Origin: Thermomucor indicae-seudaticae
Taxonomy: Eukaryota; Mucoromycota; Mucoromycetes; Mucorales; Lichtheimiaceae
Direction of reading: 5' to 3'
NCBI GenBank assembly: GCA_000787465.1
Contig: JSYX01000188.1
Coordinates: 1 to 57,397 of the forward strand
Length of the DNA: 57,397 nt
Positions 33,769-44,464 of the stretch are shown here, piece by piece (position 1 is the first letter of the stretch; the number at the start of each line of letters is the position of its first letter). The notes below the pieces were generated by a model, which searched no databases, had not been told where the DNA came from, and was given only the letters and a program-made list of their open reading frames with translations. The position numbers were made by a program, and so were the translations under genes.

Positions 33769-34060
33769 ACAGCTTAGCCCATTTCTTGCGCAAAAAGGAA
33801 CTACTTTTGTTTGATGTATAAAGAGACAAAAAACATGATTGACCCGCCCAATTTCCCGCATCGATTGCAGCTAGCTAAAGGCTCTGCGTGAGATTTGAGC
33901 TTGCATTTGCATGTGGGAAAGGTAGGCCAGGGTTTACCTTGAGCTTATCGGATATATATGCTTTGCAGAAGACTCTTTGGCTATGTGTGGATCACTAACT
34001 GACTCTCCCTTTTCTTTTTCCTTTCTTGGTGGTGCACTTGGACGGCAAGACTGCTTACTT

Positions 34061-35031
34061 TCAACGAGAGACAGAAAGACGGTATCGAGATCTGAGGGAG
34101 ACGGCGACGAAGATGGTGGATATGCTCAGGATTCCCAGACAAGTGATGATGGCATAGACGCATCCAAGATGGATTGTCGTTGAAGCATTCATCAATGTCT
34201 GCAAAACGCCGTTGTCTTCAGCTTTAGATTATGCCATAGACAGATATGGGGATATTTACCGCAAACGAAGCCCCAAAATGGGACAGGATGACCCATGCGA
34301 CACGCAATCCCCCTGCGAACGGCTTCTGCTTTATGACTGAATATCCCTCAAAGGCCACCATCATCCATGTGATGTGCATCAAAGAAAATAAGGTTGTCGT
34401 GACAGCTGTCAAAGGCAAAAATTCATAACAGGGCCGACCCTCAAAAAAGAAGGACCTTACCGGAAACGAAAAACACGGTTGCCTGGGGACACGAGGGGCA
34501 CATGATGGCACCTGGACCAATTGATTCCACCAAGAGTGAAATATAGCTCACCAAGGAACTCGATAATGCATAGCCGAATCCTGCGACATAGGCAAACGCA
34601 GGTCGATTAAAGGGAGACTGGGGATTGGCGGATGCTAGATTAAGCAGCTTCTCTGAACGTCTAACACCATGTATATATCAACAACCATTCTCATTCCTTT
34701 TTTCCCTTTCTGTTTACCTAACCAACAAGAAAAAGAACCATCGAAAGAGTTCTTGAATCAAGACACTGTATGTGATGCTGACGGCATGGGGTGTGGATTG
34801 CGCAAAGTACCAAATGACACTTGACAGCAAAAGTGCAATGAGCGAGAAAAATGCACTGTCTTTTGGTCAGAATGCTTTGCCCATTCGGATTGTCCCTTCC
34901 CCGACTTTGTGGCCTTACCTAGACACCATCAGGAGTACATGTTGTGCATTTCGTCCAATGTCAAGAAAAAAGATGGCCAAAATGGGGCCATAGGCTGTCA
35001 AGAGGCATCCGAAAAACGTGTACAAAGTCAT
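34061..35031 (-). CDS. APH1: Gamma-secretase subunit APH-1
   Basis: Five exons (35031..34919, 34855..34718, 34660..34461, 34405..34260, 34198..34061) join cleanly to 244 residues, the family's usual length. The N-terminus MTLYTFFGCLLTAYGPILAI matches animal APH-1 (MT-x-FFGC-x-x-x-A-x-GP). Next come SAFFSLIALLLSSVIWYF, LIQELFRW, a GFGYALSS helix, and SIGPGAI. TM5 carries LFSLMHITWMMVAFEG and TM6 WVILSHFGASFA; both conserved membrane histidines of APH-1 (in LFSLMH and SH) are present. About seven hydrophobic helices result. APH-1 scaffolds presenilin and nicastrin in the gamma-secretase intramembrane protease. No presenilin, PEN-2 or nicastrin is in this window. It is convergent with the RING gene. 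Confidence 0.9.
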
Positions 35032-35152
35032 AAGGAAAATCTTTCCTTGCCCTTGCTCTTTCTTTTTAGTGATTAACAACTAGACTATATATAAGATATG
35101 ATATATAATACTTATAGACTAGGTAAAAAGATTTCTATGTACTATGTAAACG

Positions 35153-36667
35153 TTATGGACCTGGGGTGCTTGTAGTCGTATGTGTTGAAGCAGTGGTGGT
35201 GGTAGTAGTGGTGGTAGTTGTTGTTGCAATAGGTGGTTGTGGTGGTGGAATGCTGCTGCCAGCTGGATTCAATGCTTCGAGGTTGACGCTTGCTGTACTG
35301 CTGTAACTTGCCGTATACTTGCTAATGATCTTTTTAAGTGCTGTACCAAGGGTCTGCCACGGAAACACCTTGACGTCCTTTTCAATATTTCGCGGCTTCG
35401 GGTTCGGAAAGCTCATGATGAGCTTAAAGAACTCGGCGCTATCGCTCCGCACTTTGCTAACCGTCAACGGCCGAAACCCTTCCAGATTGCGTCGTATCCG
35501 GTTTTTTTCTTCCACCGTGAATCGGACCCCGATCAGGTTCTCCAAAAGGTAAATGCAATCAACCGATGTAATATAGTAATCATTACGTTCCCGCCAGTAG
35601 ATACATGACACGACAATCATGTTTTGCTGTTGCGGTCGCTCCCGCTGCGAAATAGGCGCAAAGCTGCAAATCACCTCGTTGCCTTCTTGCCGCCGCCAGA
35701 ACCGCACAAGCCGGCGCTGGTTCTCCCATTCTTCTTGCGTCCAATCCCGGACCATCGTGTCCAGATCACCTTCGACGTGCAGGTTGGCCTTGTTTAGAAT
35801 GTGCGCAAACGGGTTGTAGTATCCTGCAGCGCTGCCACCGCTGGCCGTCGACGTCGGCGAAGCACTGGACGGACCTGCGACAGGAGGCAAGCCAGTCGTG
35901 GTCAGCGTCGCAGGCGCAATGGGAGGCTGCGAAGACGGACCTGCTGGGGCAATGTGTTGTTGTTCTCCATAGCCAGGACTGATGGGCGGAGGGAATGGTG
36001 AGGGTTGTATACTAGGAGGATGAGATAATTCAATGGCGGGATGCCGTGGCTGTGGTGGCTGCGGTGCATGATGATGATGCTGTTGTGATGGCTGTTCGTG
36101 CTGTGGTTGGTAAGAATGTATTGAATGCGGTGGTGGCATCATGTAGGGTGCCAGCTCGGACGGTTCAGCACCTAGTCCTGATGGATGGCTCAACTGTGGG
36201 CCCATCGGCATACCTGCAGCAGCAGGCGACATACTTCCGAGAGCTGCCATTCCTGTCTGTACTCCGGGCGCATGCTGACCGTGCGCCCCAGCAGGCTGTT
36301 GATATTGTATTCCAGGCGCATGTTGACCGTGTGCTCCAGAAGGCTGCTGGTATTGTACTCCGGGCGCATGTTGACCCTGAGCCCCAGAAGGTTGCTGATA
36401 TTGCGGTGAATATTGCCCCATGTACTGGCCCGTTGGTGAAAAACCGTAATAGCTCGAATATGCAGGCACCATATAAGGCGGTGGAAATCTGGTAGTATTA
36501 GGTGGGTGAGGCACCCACTGGCTATACAACTGACGCTGGGTCTGCTGTGACGGCGACTGCTGCTCTGATTGTCCGTGCTCCTCGGATTCTTGTTGCTGCA
36601 GATCAAAATCTGGGAATAATAACAGACAACGGGAAATTAGAAACAAACTTTCTTTGAGATTTTCCAT
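35153..36667 (-). CDS. Medusa-like developmental regulator (DUF7082)
   Basis: One open frame of 504 residues on the minus strand. The C-terminal half is highly conserved with the Medusa/Ren1/Acr1 family of filamentous fungi: GDLDTMVRDWTQEEWENQRR, FWRRQEGN, VSCIYWRERNDYYITSVDCI, VEEKNRIRRNLEGFRPLTVS, FFKLIMSFPNPKPRNIEKDV and VFPWQTLGTALKKII. In Aspergillus MedA controls conidiophore development; the family acts in the nucleus. The N-terminal half is a Gln/Pro/His-rich low-complexity region with an imperfect tandem repeat of about 15 residues (QYQQPSGAHGQHAPG, three to four units). A Thr run sits at the C-terminus. A 39-nt stop-free candidate intron follows the first few codons, so the N-terminal 15-20 residues are uncertain. 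Confidence 0.9.
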   Translation of the reverse strand: MENLKESLFLISRCLLLFPDFDLQQQESEEHGQSEQQSPSQQTQRQLYSQWVPHPPNTTRFPPPYMVPAYSSYYGFSPTGQYMGQYSPQYQQPSGAQGQHAPGVQYQQPSGAHGQHAPGIQYQQPAGAHGQHAPGVQTGMAALGSMSPAAAGMPMGPQLSHPSGLGAEPSELAPYMMPPPHSIHSYQPQHEQPSQQHHHHAPQPPQPRHPAIELSHPPSIQPSPFPPPISPGYGEQQHIAPAGPSSQPPIAPATLTTTGLPPVAGPSSASPTSTASGGSAAGYYNPFAHILNKANLHVEGDLDTMVRDWTQEEWENQRRLVRFWRRQEGNEVICSFAPISQRERPQQQNMIVVSCIYWRERNDYYITSVDCIYLLENLIGVRFTVEEKNRIRRNLEGFRPLTVSKVRSDSAEFFKLIMSFPNPKPRNIEKDVKVFPWQTLGTALKKIISKYTASYSSTASVNLEALNPAGSSIPPPQPPIATTTTTTTTTTTASTHTTTSTPGP

Positions 36668-37855
36668 ATTTTATATGCACATACGCTGTGACATGACGAC
36701 TTGAAGCCCCGCAGGGAAACCCTATGCAGCTGGTACGATCTGGATAATAATAATAATATAATTATATAATACACACGGGTAGCGGCTAGAGTTTCCAAAG
36801 AGTCCAAATACGTCGTCGAAAAGGTGAAACAGGTCATAATGTCGAGCGAGATCAGACGAATGAGCAAGGCCATGTCAAAAAGTTGCGAGACAGCAGGGTT
36901 TAAGAATAATAGAAAAGAGCGGGCGTCAGTAACTCCGTCCACGTTCCGCTGCAGAATGTGCATGGTTACACAGCCATGTGGCTCTGTCTCGATCAACTTA
37001 CCCGAAATGCGATATACGTATTTTCGAACTCGCAGTAAGAGCAGAAAAAAGAAAGGTAACGAGGAAAACCGCAAAAATACAAAGACCCTACGACTCAGAA
37101 TCCTGGCTTTAGATTTCCGGCGAACACAAAGTAAAACCCAAGCAATCACAGTCGACCTTTGCTTATCCGCATCCGGAAGCCCACACCATGGTTCGGATTT
37201 TCAAACAAATGAAAGCCGTGCGTCCCGCCTTTTCCTTTTTCTCTTTTGCCTCCTTCTCTTTCATTCCTATTGTTTAGAGAGACAATGAAGGGCAGCCAGG
37301 CGGTGAAACAGAAAGACATTGACATGGATGCTCTATATAACAACGGGCAATGCCTGACTCTTGCTTTATTTTTGCAAGCTTGCATGGGTATTCCCTCCAT
37401 TGATCGCGCGTGTTTGTTAAAAATTGGAGAGGCGAAAAGAGAAAGGAAAGGAAAAGTCTTCATGACCACCGTTGCGAAAACAAGACAATTAGAGGTACAA
37501 TTCCGTTTTGTAATCATGGTTCGTATCGTCGTCAGATATCTCACACGTTCCATCGAAGCCACGGGCCCTTTCAATGCTAAAATACCAAGGTAAAGGAACA
37601 AAAGTAGGACAAGCACCTCATCCAGATTCTTGGCACTGTTAATAACATTTCATTTCAGTTAATAATAATAATAATAATATTTCATTTGACTACTTGCTAG
37701 ACGGAATATTTCTACAACAAACAGATAATACTAATAGATAACAATAATGCTAAGTTTGCGATTCAGCTTTCTACCCAAGAGCTGCAGGTACCATAGCAAT
37801 AACATTCCGCAATCTAAGTTATACAATTGGTATAGATAGCCAAAATACGCGTGAT
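36668..37855. other. Long intergenic, Medusa leader side
   Basis: About 1.2 kb without a supportable gene. The right part (about 37230-37270) is pyrimidine-rich, and a short AAT repeat lies at 37661-37679. Part of it probably is the promoter and leader of the Medusa-like gene, a family known for long leaders in Aspergillus. A 170-codon minus frame at 36637..37149 overlaps the Medusa start and has no family features. Confidence 0.45.
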
Positions 37856-39258
37856 CTATAGAACGCGAGATGCGCACCAATCAGCCAGTTGTCGAGCACC
37901 TTCTTCCCACACTGCTACCGTGGGTGCGAGCGGGGGCGCAATGACCCAGACGTGCGGAGAGTCCGGCCGCATCAGCACGTCAACGTGCACACCGTCTTTT
38001 TGAAGTCGAGCAATGAAAGCCTCAACGTCGTGTTGGAACATTTCCAGCCCACCGAGTGTAACCATAACCGGGCACACTCCCTCAAAATTGCCGTAGACGG
38101 GAGAAACGAAGGGGTCTCGCAGCAATACTGCCTGCTCTTCAGGGTCCATGGCTCTAAAATCGTTTGCAAAGTACCAGCTTGGGCGTGACAGGAGACCACG
38201 CGGTAGACAGTCGGTGGCGGCATTCGAGGCATAGGTAGGCGAATTCGACTCGAGGGTTACCCAGGGTGAAATCAGGAGTCCACCGGCAGGCATGGGAAGT
38301 GGCAGTCTTGAAAGCGAGTTAAATGATGACTCCGCTTTGAAGCGCAAGTGGTCTCGAATGTTCAATAGGAGCGTAGCTGCTATATTACCACCAGCACTAT
38401 CGCCCGCTAAAATATATTGTTTCCTTGAGTGATCAGCAATTCTGGTCAGGACTCAATTGTATATGATAATGTAATTACCCAGAATAACCTTGCTTGGATG
38501 GATATTCAGATCTTGAATCAGATATCTGTAAGCATCCTCACAGTCCTCTCGCGGACGTGGCCAATGGTGCTGCGGTACCATGTTATATTCCACCGAAAAG
38601 ATTCGAGCCTTCAGACCGTGTGTCTCTCCCAGACGATCCAGGATATAATTGAAGGAATCCATATACATCAAGGAGTGTCCTGTTGCATTTCTCTTGCTCA
38701 ATGGCTGATAGCTTTTCCCCGTCTTATCCTGATATATACATACCAATCCTGAATGCACCTCCTGTAAGAAAAAGAGGATGAGTGAAGCTGCATCCAAATA
38801 TGCGAGCCATAAAGCCACCTACCGTGTATGTACATGATAACCAAGTCTGCACTGGCTGCTGTTTGTTCCACCCAATCGAGACCAAGCTTTCTGATGCCTA
38901 GGGCTATCCAGTTACCGGACCAGCCTTCCTTTTTGACGCGGACAATTGAGTTCCATTGGTATCCGTAAGGATGCGTTGCAAGATACATCATCTGTCTGCC
39001 CGGACGCACTGGCAAGGTAAACATGAACCGGACTATTTTGGCACGAACACCTAGTGGTAATTTCAAGAGGGCCTTTCGAAAAGTCTCGAAGAAATTATGG
39101 GAAATCGTTGTAAAGAAGGGAGCTTTAGGGATGTCCTTTTTTTCTCCCTGTGATAACGTTAGCTTTTACGCAGTTGACGCTCATGCTTGTTGGCCACAAA
39201 TAACATGGTGTACCTCAGATGCTTCCTGATGGAACGACTTTGCTTCCAAAGCGGTCAT
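37856..39258 (-). CDS. Alpha/beta hydrolase, HSL/arylesterase type, copy 1
   Basis: Five exons (39258..39214, 39147..38823, 38761..38744, 38679..38479, 38406..37856) give about 379 residues. The 18-nt third exon completes the oxyanion-hole motif HGG (IMYIHGGAFRIGHS). The nucleophile elbow GDSAGGN appears right after the last intron. A later Asp and His lie in RPDSPHVW, in the place expected for the family's catalytic Asp/His; a hydrophobic N-terminal segment and the cap region precede the core. The architecture is that of the hormone-sensitive lipase/arylacetamide deacetylase family, which hydrolyses esters or amides. The substrate cannot be told. Paralogue of 42251-43678, about 90% identical in much of the coding sequence. 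Confidence 0.9.
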
Positions 39259-39653
39259 ATTCAAGTTGTTGAAGGGAAAAGCAAAACGAGAGTGTAAAGA
39301 AAAAAGCCCAAGAATGAACGAAATTGGTGGTCGTTATAAGCATAATTGCCCGCGAATGTTACACCCTCTTTACCACTCCAACCTGTCAAACTTTGTGGCA
39401 TATGATCGACTCCTGCGATAATCTTAATTGCGCGGGAAGGTTACACCTTTTTTCATTGTTGATGGCGGGCCTGACTAACATGCAATGACCGGCTTCTCTA
39501 AATTTCAACGTCAATAACGCAAGCAATTTCTTCCAACGCCGTCCGAGACCCGCGAATGCATCGGGTTCTGAAGATATCCCTCTATTCAAGCCACGGATAC
39601 CATGTAAATTGTGTGCACTAATTCTGTCTTCTCTTTCCCGCGCAAAAGATGGC

Positions 39654-39731
39654 GGAGTTGACCTTTTTTTTTTTTTTTTTTTTTTTTTGTTAGGCTGGAG
39701 TAAAGCCGCCCAGGAGAAGGAGTTGACCTTT
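39654..39731. mobile_element. Tiny poly(A) retroposition with target-site repeat
   Basis: The 13-bp sequence ggagttgaccttt occurs at 39654-39666 and again at 39719-39731. Between them lie an uninterrupted T run (39664-39688, overlapping the repeat edge) and about 30 bases. Read on the minus strand this is a short fragment ending in a poly(A) tail, flanked by a target-site duplication, which is the signature of target-primed reverse transcription of a severely 5'-truncated RNA. The source RNA is not identifiable. Confidence 0.6.
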
Positions 39732-41103
39732 GCTTCCTGAAATTGTCCAAAAGCCGTTACGATAACACGGCCACGGAGAACTTCCATAATAAGTATGAAA
39801 CGTCCTCCACAGCCTCCGAGTCTACTCCTTGGGCGCGTGCCAGAGACATTCTTGATCCAATTTGACCGCGCGATCCAAAATGTTTTGAGTTCTGATAAAC
39901 GTGCTTCGAAGAAATGGAAATAAACAAGCCATTTATTCGCCACAATTGCCCGTATCGAATATACGCCTCCAAGCATGCAGCTACCTGGTAAGTTACTGTT
40001 GAATATACATGGAAGCACGTCGGCCACTAACTTAAGAAAGCATCAGAAGGTTAAGAAGGCCAGATTGAATTAAGAACTGGAGTAAAGGAACATGCCGTTT
40101 TTGGCATGGTTTAGAACGTGAGTGTGGAGCATGTATCGTGTGTCGCAAAACAATGAAACGAAGTGGCTACAGACTCAGATAACATCCGTTACTGACTGGG
40201 TAACAGACCAAGAATGATGCTGCAGACCCGATTCGTGTTCGCGTATAAATATGCCGTGGAATAAGAGCGGACGAATCACTCAAGCATGGATCGATTTCTT
40301 GAAAGAAAAAAGATTATAACACTTTATAAGCACTCAAGATTGTGATCGTATAATCGTCGCATGTGTGTCACCTTGGCGAAAGAATGTGCTTCTTGATAGA
40401 CAAATCATTATTTTGAATCTGCGTGAGTGTAACATGTGCATATGATGCATGGTTCGACGCAACTACGTTTACCTTTCTCGGTTTAACATCACCAGCTCCG
40501 GCGCTCCAGCAAAGGAATAAGAGAGCTAAGGAAATCAAGAGCAAATCTACGGGATTCCTAGCCGGAATACCCGACGGCCAATATGTGCGATTTTTCACGA
40601 CTGTCTTGGGCGTTTCTGGTGGCTCTTTTGCAGACATAGACGCACTTGAAATCCGCTACGTCGAGGAAGTTCAAGCCCTCTATGAGCTCAACAGGTCAAT
40701 GCAGCTTCGTTAATGCAAACAAGCGTGTGATCACTCTAGTCTCTCTTTTGCATCTGTTATGTACGCTATTCTCACGTTTGACTATAATACTAGTACCTTA
40801 GTAATGATAATGTTAATCTCACGATAATGCCGGCGGCGAAAGCAGCCCTCGTTCGAACTGCTGAACAGAACATTGAACAAATGGAAAGAATGCTGCAGAT
40901 CAGTCGACATGAACGTTGCTCATAGAATTCTGCAAGATACAAGCAAGTCCATCTTAAGGAAGCACAAAGAGACTCATAATAGAGCAAAAGCGAAGCTTCG
41001 TTCCTTTATTGTTGGTCGTACGATGATGTATCCATAAAGAGGAAAAGACCGGTACCGGAAAAATCGTCGTACAGTTGTAAATAATTAGACATTTGTCCAT
41101 GTC

Positions 41104-41292
41104 TTGGGAAATGCCGGTCATCGTTTGAGCACTCGTATCAAAACAGCAATACAGAAGGTTAAGAAGGATGCTGAAGCCTTCATAAAAGTAATGAACGAAA
41201 CAGCGTCGATTCTTGACTTACCAGAGAAGGCTATTACATACAAGGAGGTTTGCGACTTAAAAGCGCTCTCTCGGATGAAGCGACAGATATAG
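41104..41292 (+). pseudogene. Charged helical fragment, possibly transposase relic
   Basis: A 62-codon frame with KTAIQKVKKDAEAFIKVMNE and KAITYKEVCDLKALSRM. The pattern weakly recalls a helical stretch in KDZ-type (Kyakuja/Dileera/Zisupton) transposase-like proteins of fungi. There is no flanking intact domain. The family assignment is a guess; the alternative is chance. Confidence 0.2.
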
Positions 41293-42250
41293 ATTTTCGC
41301 GCATTACGTCGTCGAAGTATTACTATCAAGGCCTTCGGATATATCATATCGATACGGTATAACTGATCACGCACCACTCTGTTTGCGTCACTTGAATGCT
41401 ACACAAGGCGAAGCACGCTTAAAGGAATACGTCATTTAAAAGATCTGGATTTTAGCAAGGCGCCTAGGAGCAGAGGCACGAGGTTTAGGCTACCAGTTTT
41501 TCCTGGCACGTCGTCTCAAATTCTATGAGACATTGAAACAAAAAGCTGGCTGTGGCTAGTGACGATACGTCAGCATATGAATAAATCTTCAGGCCATTGC
41601 CAGCAGCTGATGATGACGAATACGACGAAGAGCAGCATTTCGAACAGCAAAAACGTACGAGGAGATAGAAGACAGCTTAACGGAGTCAATTAGCGATGGC
41701 GGATATGTTGATGTGTCGCCTTTGATTTCCAATCCTTGGTAACATATGCCTTGCTTCTCCATTCGTCCTATATTCTTCCATGAGATTGACTGATAATTGA
41801 TATGCTTATATGATTCCCATATATGCCATATATCATCAAGCACGTCTTATTTTCCTATGTCCTGATAAGCTTTTTTATAAACCAATAAACATGTTAAAGG
41901 TACGGCAATATGCTGCCATATGTTCTTAATAGTCGAAAAACACATAGCTCTCGACCGCAATGTCGCAAGAAAGCCCTATTTAGATATCATGCAGAGCGCT
42001 GCTTAATGCTCATTAAAATTTCATATAACCGGTCATTATATGGGCAGCAGAACAGCTTACAAACTTCAGCTGCTGCATTTCGTCGTCCTGTTCGTTGGTG
42101 ATATAGTAAGCAGTTGGCTGCGGCGAGCGAAAACAACAAAGGTTATTGGTTTCTTTTTTTCTGGAGCTCGAAAGTTTCGCACTCCGCTCACGTGTTACAC
42201 AAAAGGTTTTGGGAAAAACTGGTCTAAAAACTGCCGTAGTGATACATGAT

Positions 42251-43678
42251 CTATTGAACGCGAGATGCGCACCAATCAGCCAACTGTCGAACACCTTGCT
42301 CCCACACTGCTTCCGTGGGTGAGAGCGTAGGCTCAATGACCCAGACATGCGGAGCGTCCGGCCGCATCAGCACGTCAACGTGCACACCGTCTTTTTGAAG
42401 TCGAGCAATGAAGGTCTCAATGTCGTGTTGGAACATCTCCAATCCACCGAGCGTAACCAGAACTGGGCATACTCCATCAAAATGGCCGTAGACGGGAGAA
42501 ACGAAGGGATCTCGCAACAATGCTTCCTGCTCTTCTGGGCTCATGGCTGCAAAATTGTTTGAAAAGTACCAGCTTGGGCGTACCTGGAGACCATGGCGCG
42601 GTAGACAGTCGGTGGCGGCGTTGGAGACATAGGTAGGCGAATTGGGCTCGAGGGTTACCCAGGGTGAGATCATGATTGCACCAGCAGGCATAGGAAGTGG
42701 CAGTCTAGAAAGCGAGCTAAATGATACCACCGGTTTGGCGCGCAATTGGTCTCGGATGTTCAACAAGAGCGTAGCCACTATGTTACCACCGGCACTATCG
42801 CCCGCTAAATACGTTGTTTCCTTGAGTGATCAGCAATTCTGGTCAGGACTCAATTGTATATGATAATGTAATTACCCAGAATAATCTTGCTTGGATGGAT
42901 ATTCAGATCTTGAATCAGATATCTGTAAGCATTCTCACAGTCCTCTCGCGGACGTGGCCAATGGTGCTCCGGCACCATGTTGTAGTCCACCGAGAAGATT
43001 CTAGCCTTCAGACCATGTGCCTTTCCCAGGCGGTCCAGGATATAGTCGAACGACTTCATGTACATCAACGAGTGTCCTGTTATATTTCTCTTTCTCAATG
43101 GCTGATCCCTTTTCCCCGCCTTATCTTGATATATACATACCCAGCCTGAATCCGCCTCCTGTAAAGAAAAAACAGGATGAGTGAAACTGCATCCAAATAT
43201 ACGAGCCATAAAGCCGTCCTACCGTGTATGTACATGATAACCAAGTCTGCACTGGCTGCTGTTTCTTCCGCCCAATCGAGACCAAGCTTTCTGATGCCTG
43301 GGGCTATCCAATGACCGGACCAGCCTTCCTTTTTGACGCGAACAATTGAGTTCCATTGGTATCCATAAGGATGTGTTGTAAGATACATCATCTGCCTGCC
43401 CGGCCGCACTGGCAAGGTAAACATGAACCGGATTACTTTGGTACGAACACAGAGCGGCAATCGCAACCAGGCCTTTCGAAGATGCTTAAAGAAAATATGC
43501 GCAACTATCATAAGAAAGAGGGTTTTAGGAATGTCCTTCTTTTCTACCAGTGACAACGTTAGTCTTTACCGAGTTGGCGCCCATGCTTGTTGGCCACCAA
43601 GGCACAGAATAAACCAATGATAATGTGGGGTATCCCAGGTACGCCGTTACGAAACGAGCTTGGTGCCAAAGCCGCCAT
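42251..43678 (-). CDS. Alpha/beta hydrolase, HSL/arylesterase type, copy 2
   Basis: Paralogue of the gene at 37856-39258, with the same exon pattern. Exons 2-5: 43543..43223, 43158..43141, 43076..42876, 42804..42251. The oxyanion hole reads HGGGF, which is closer to the family norm than copy 1 (HGGAF). The nucleophile motif is GDSAGGN and the acid/base segment RPDAPHVW. The first intron's ancestral donor and acceptor are both altered relative to copy 1; a shifted pair, gtaacg at 43650 and ggtag before 43543, keeps the frame, giving exon 1 43678..43651 and about 373 residues. The gene looks functional if that splice is used. Confidence 0.85.
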
Positions 43679-44464
43679 ATTCAAGTCGTTGAAGGGAAAG
43701 GAAAAGGAGAGGAAACAGCCCAAAAATGGACGAAATTGATTATCATAAGCTCAAATTGCCCGTGTTACACCTTCTTTGCCACTCCGGCTTGCATCACACT
43801 GTCAATCCTTTTGAAGTATGATTGAGTTTTGTAAAAAGTTGCTTGAAAAAGAAGCAGAACAAAGCGTAGTTTTCAGTACAGGATTTTGATATTCATTGCA
43901 ATGTTGATGGCGTGACTGATGACTGACATGCGATCACAAGAACGAGGTGTAGACGAGTGTTGAATCACCACATTGCCATTCATTGACAAGAAAGAGCTCA
44001 TCATTAAGAGGCAGTTACTTAATAACGTCATGTGATAGATCAAAAGCAGTTGACATTGTTCGAAGCATGGTCGCAGGAGCCAAAGGAGCGGTTAGATGTC
44101 AATAAAGCGTTCCAGTTGAGTAAACCCGTCAACAATCCATGTTGTTGCTGAAGCTCGCATGCTTCTTTTCTGAAACGAGTAGTTATTGTTGATCCTGTTG
44201 CATTCATAAAAGGCGTGACAAGTTGGCCCCGACTTTTGGTTTGCCTCCCTATTCCCTTACTGCTTTGGCAGCGGGTGAGGGGGGGGTGTTCAGCTCCAAG
44301 TTCAGATATGATAATGATCAAGTTGTCCACTGCGTCTCTTTTTCCTCTTCTCCTTCTTTCTTTCTTGCTTGATCTTTGCCACTCCCCTTTCGTTGCCTCT
44401 TTTCTTGTAGTGTGCTGTCGCTTTCTGCCGACTCTTTAGCTGTATTCTTACTAAAACCCTGAAA
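43679..44464. other. Intergenic, divergent promoters
   Basis: No gene supported. It separates hydrolase copy 2 (minus) from the gene at 44465 (plus), so both promoters should lie here. A pyrimidine-rich run (about 44335-44420) precedes the plus-strand gene. A run of eight or nine G occurs near 44279-44287. Confidence 0.45.

Larger units (their letters stand above)
39259..42250. other. Gene-poor 3.0-kb spacer with transposon-like scraps
   Basis: No intact gene could be supported between the two hydrolase copies. Visible items: a 25-T tract with a flanking 13-bp repeat (39654-39731), a 96-codon frame at 40423..40713 without motifs, a 62-codon charged helical frame at 41104..41292, and a short acidic segment near 41600-41670. 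The spacing suggests decayed repetitive DNA. The hydrolase copy 1 promoter lies at its left edge. Confidence 0.45.

Noticed and set aside
36637..37149. A 170-codon minus frame overlapping the Medusa start
   Set aside because: It overlaps the first codons of a well-supported gene in another frame and has patchy hydrophobic, low-complexity composition; more likely leader sequence.
37661..37679. Short AAT microsatellite
   Set aside because: About six units; ordinary for A/T-rich intergenic DNA.
39667..39718. Resemblance of the retroposed 30-base fragment to a primate Alu tail
   Set aside because: Only about ten bases look alike (actccagcct); a chance match, and such an element is not expected in a fungus.
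39386..40027. A 213-codon minus frame across the poly(T) tract
   Set aside because: It reads a poly-Lys run through the poly(A) tail of the retroposed fragment; no family features elsewhere.
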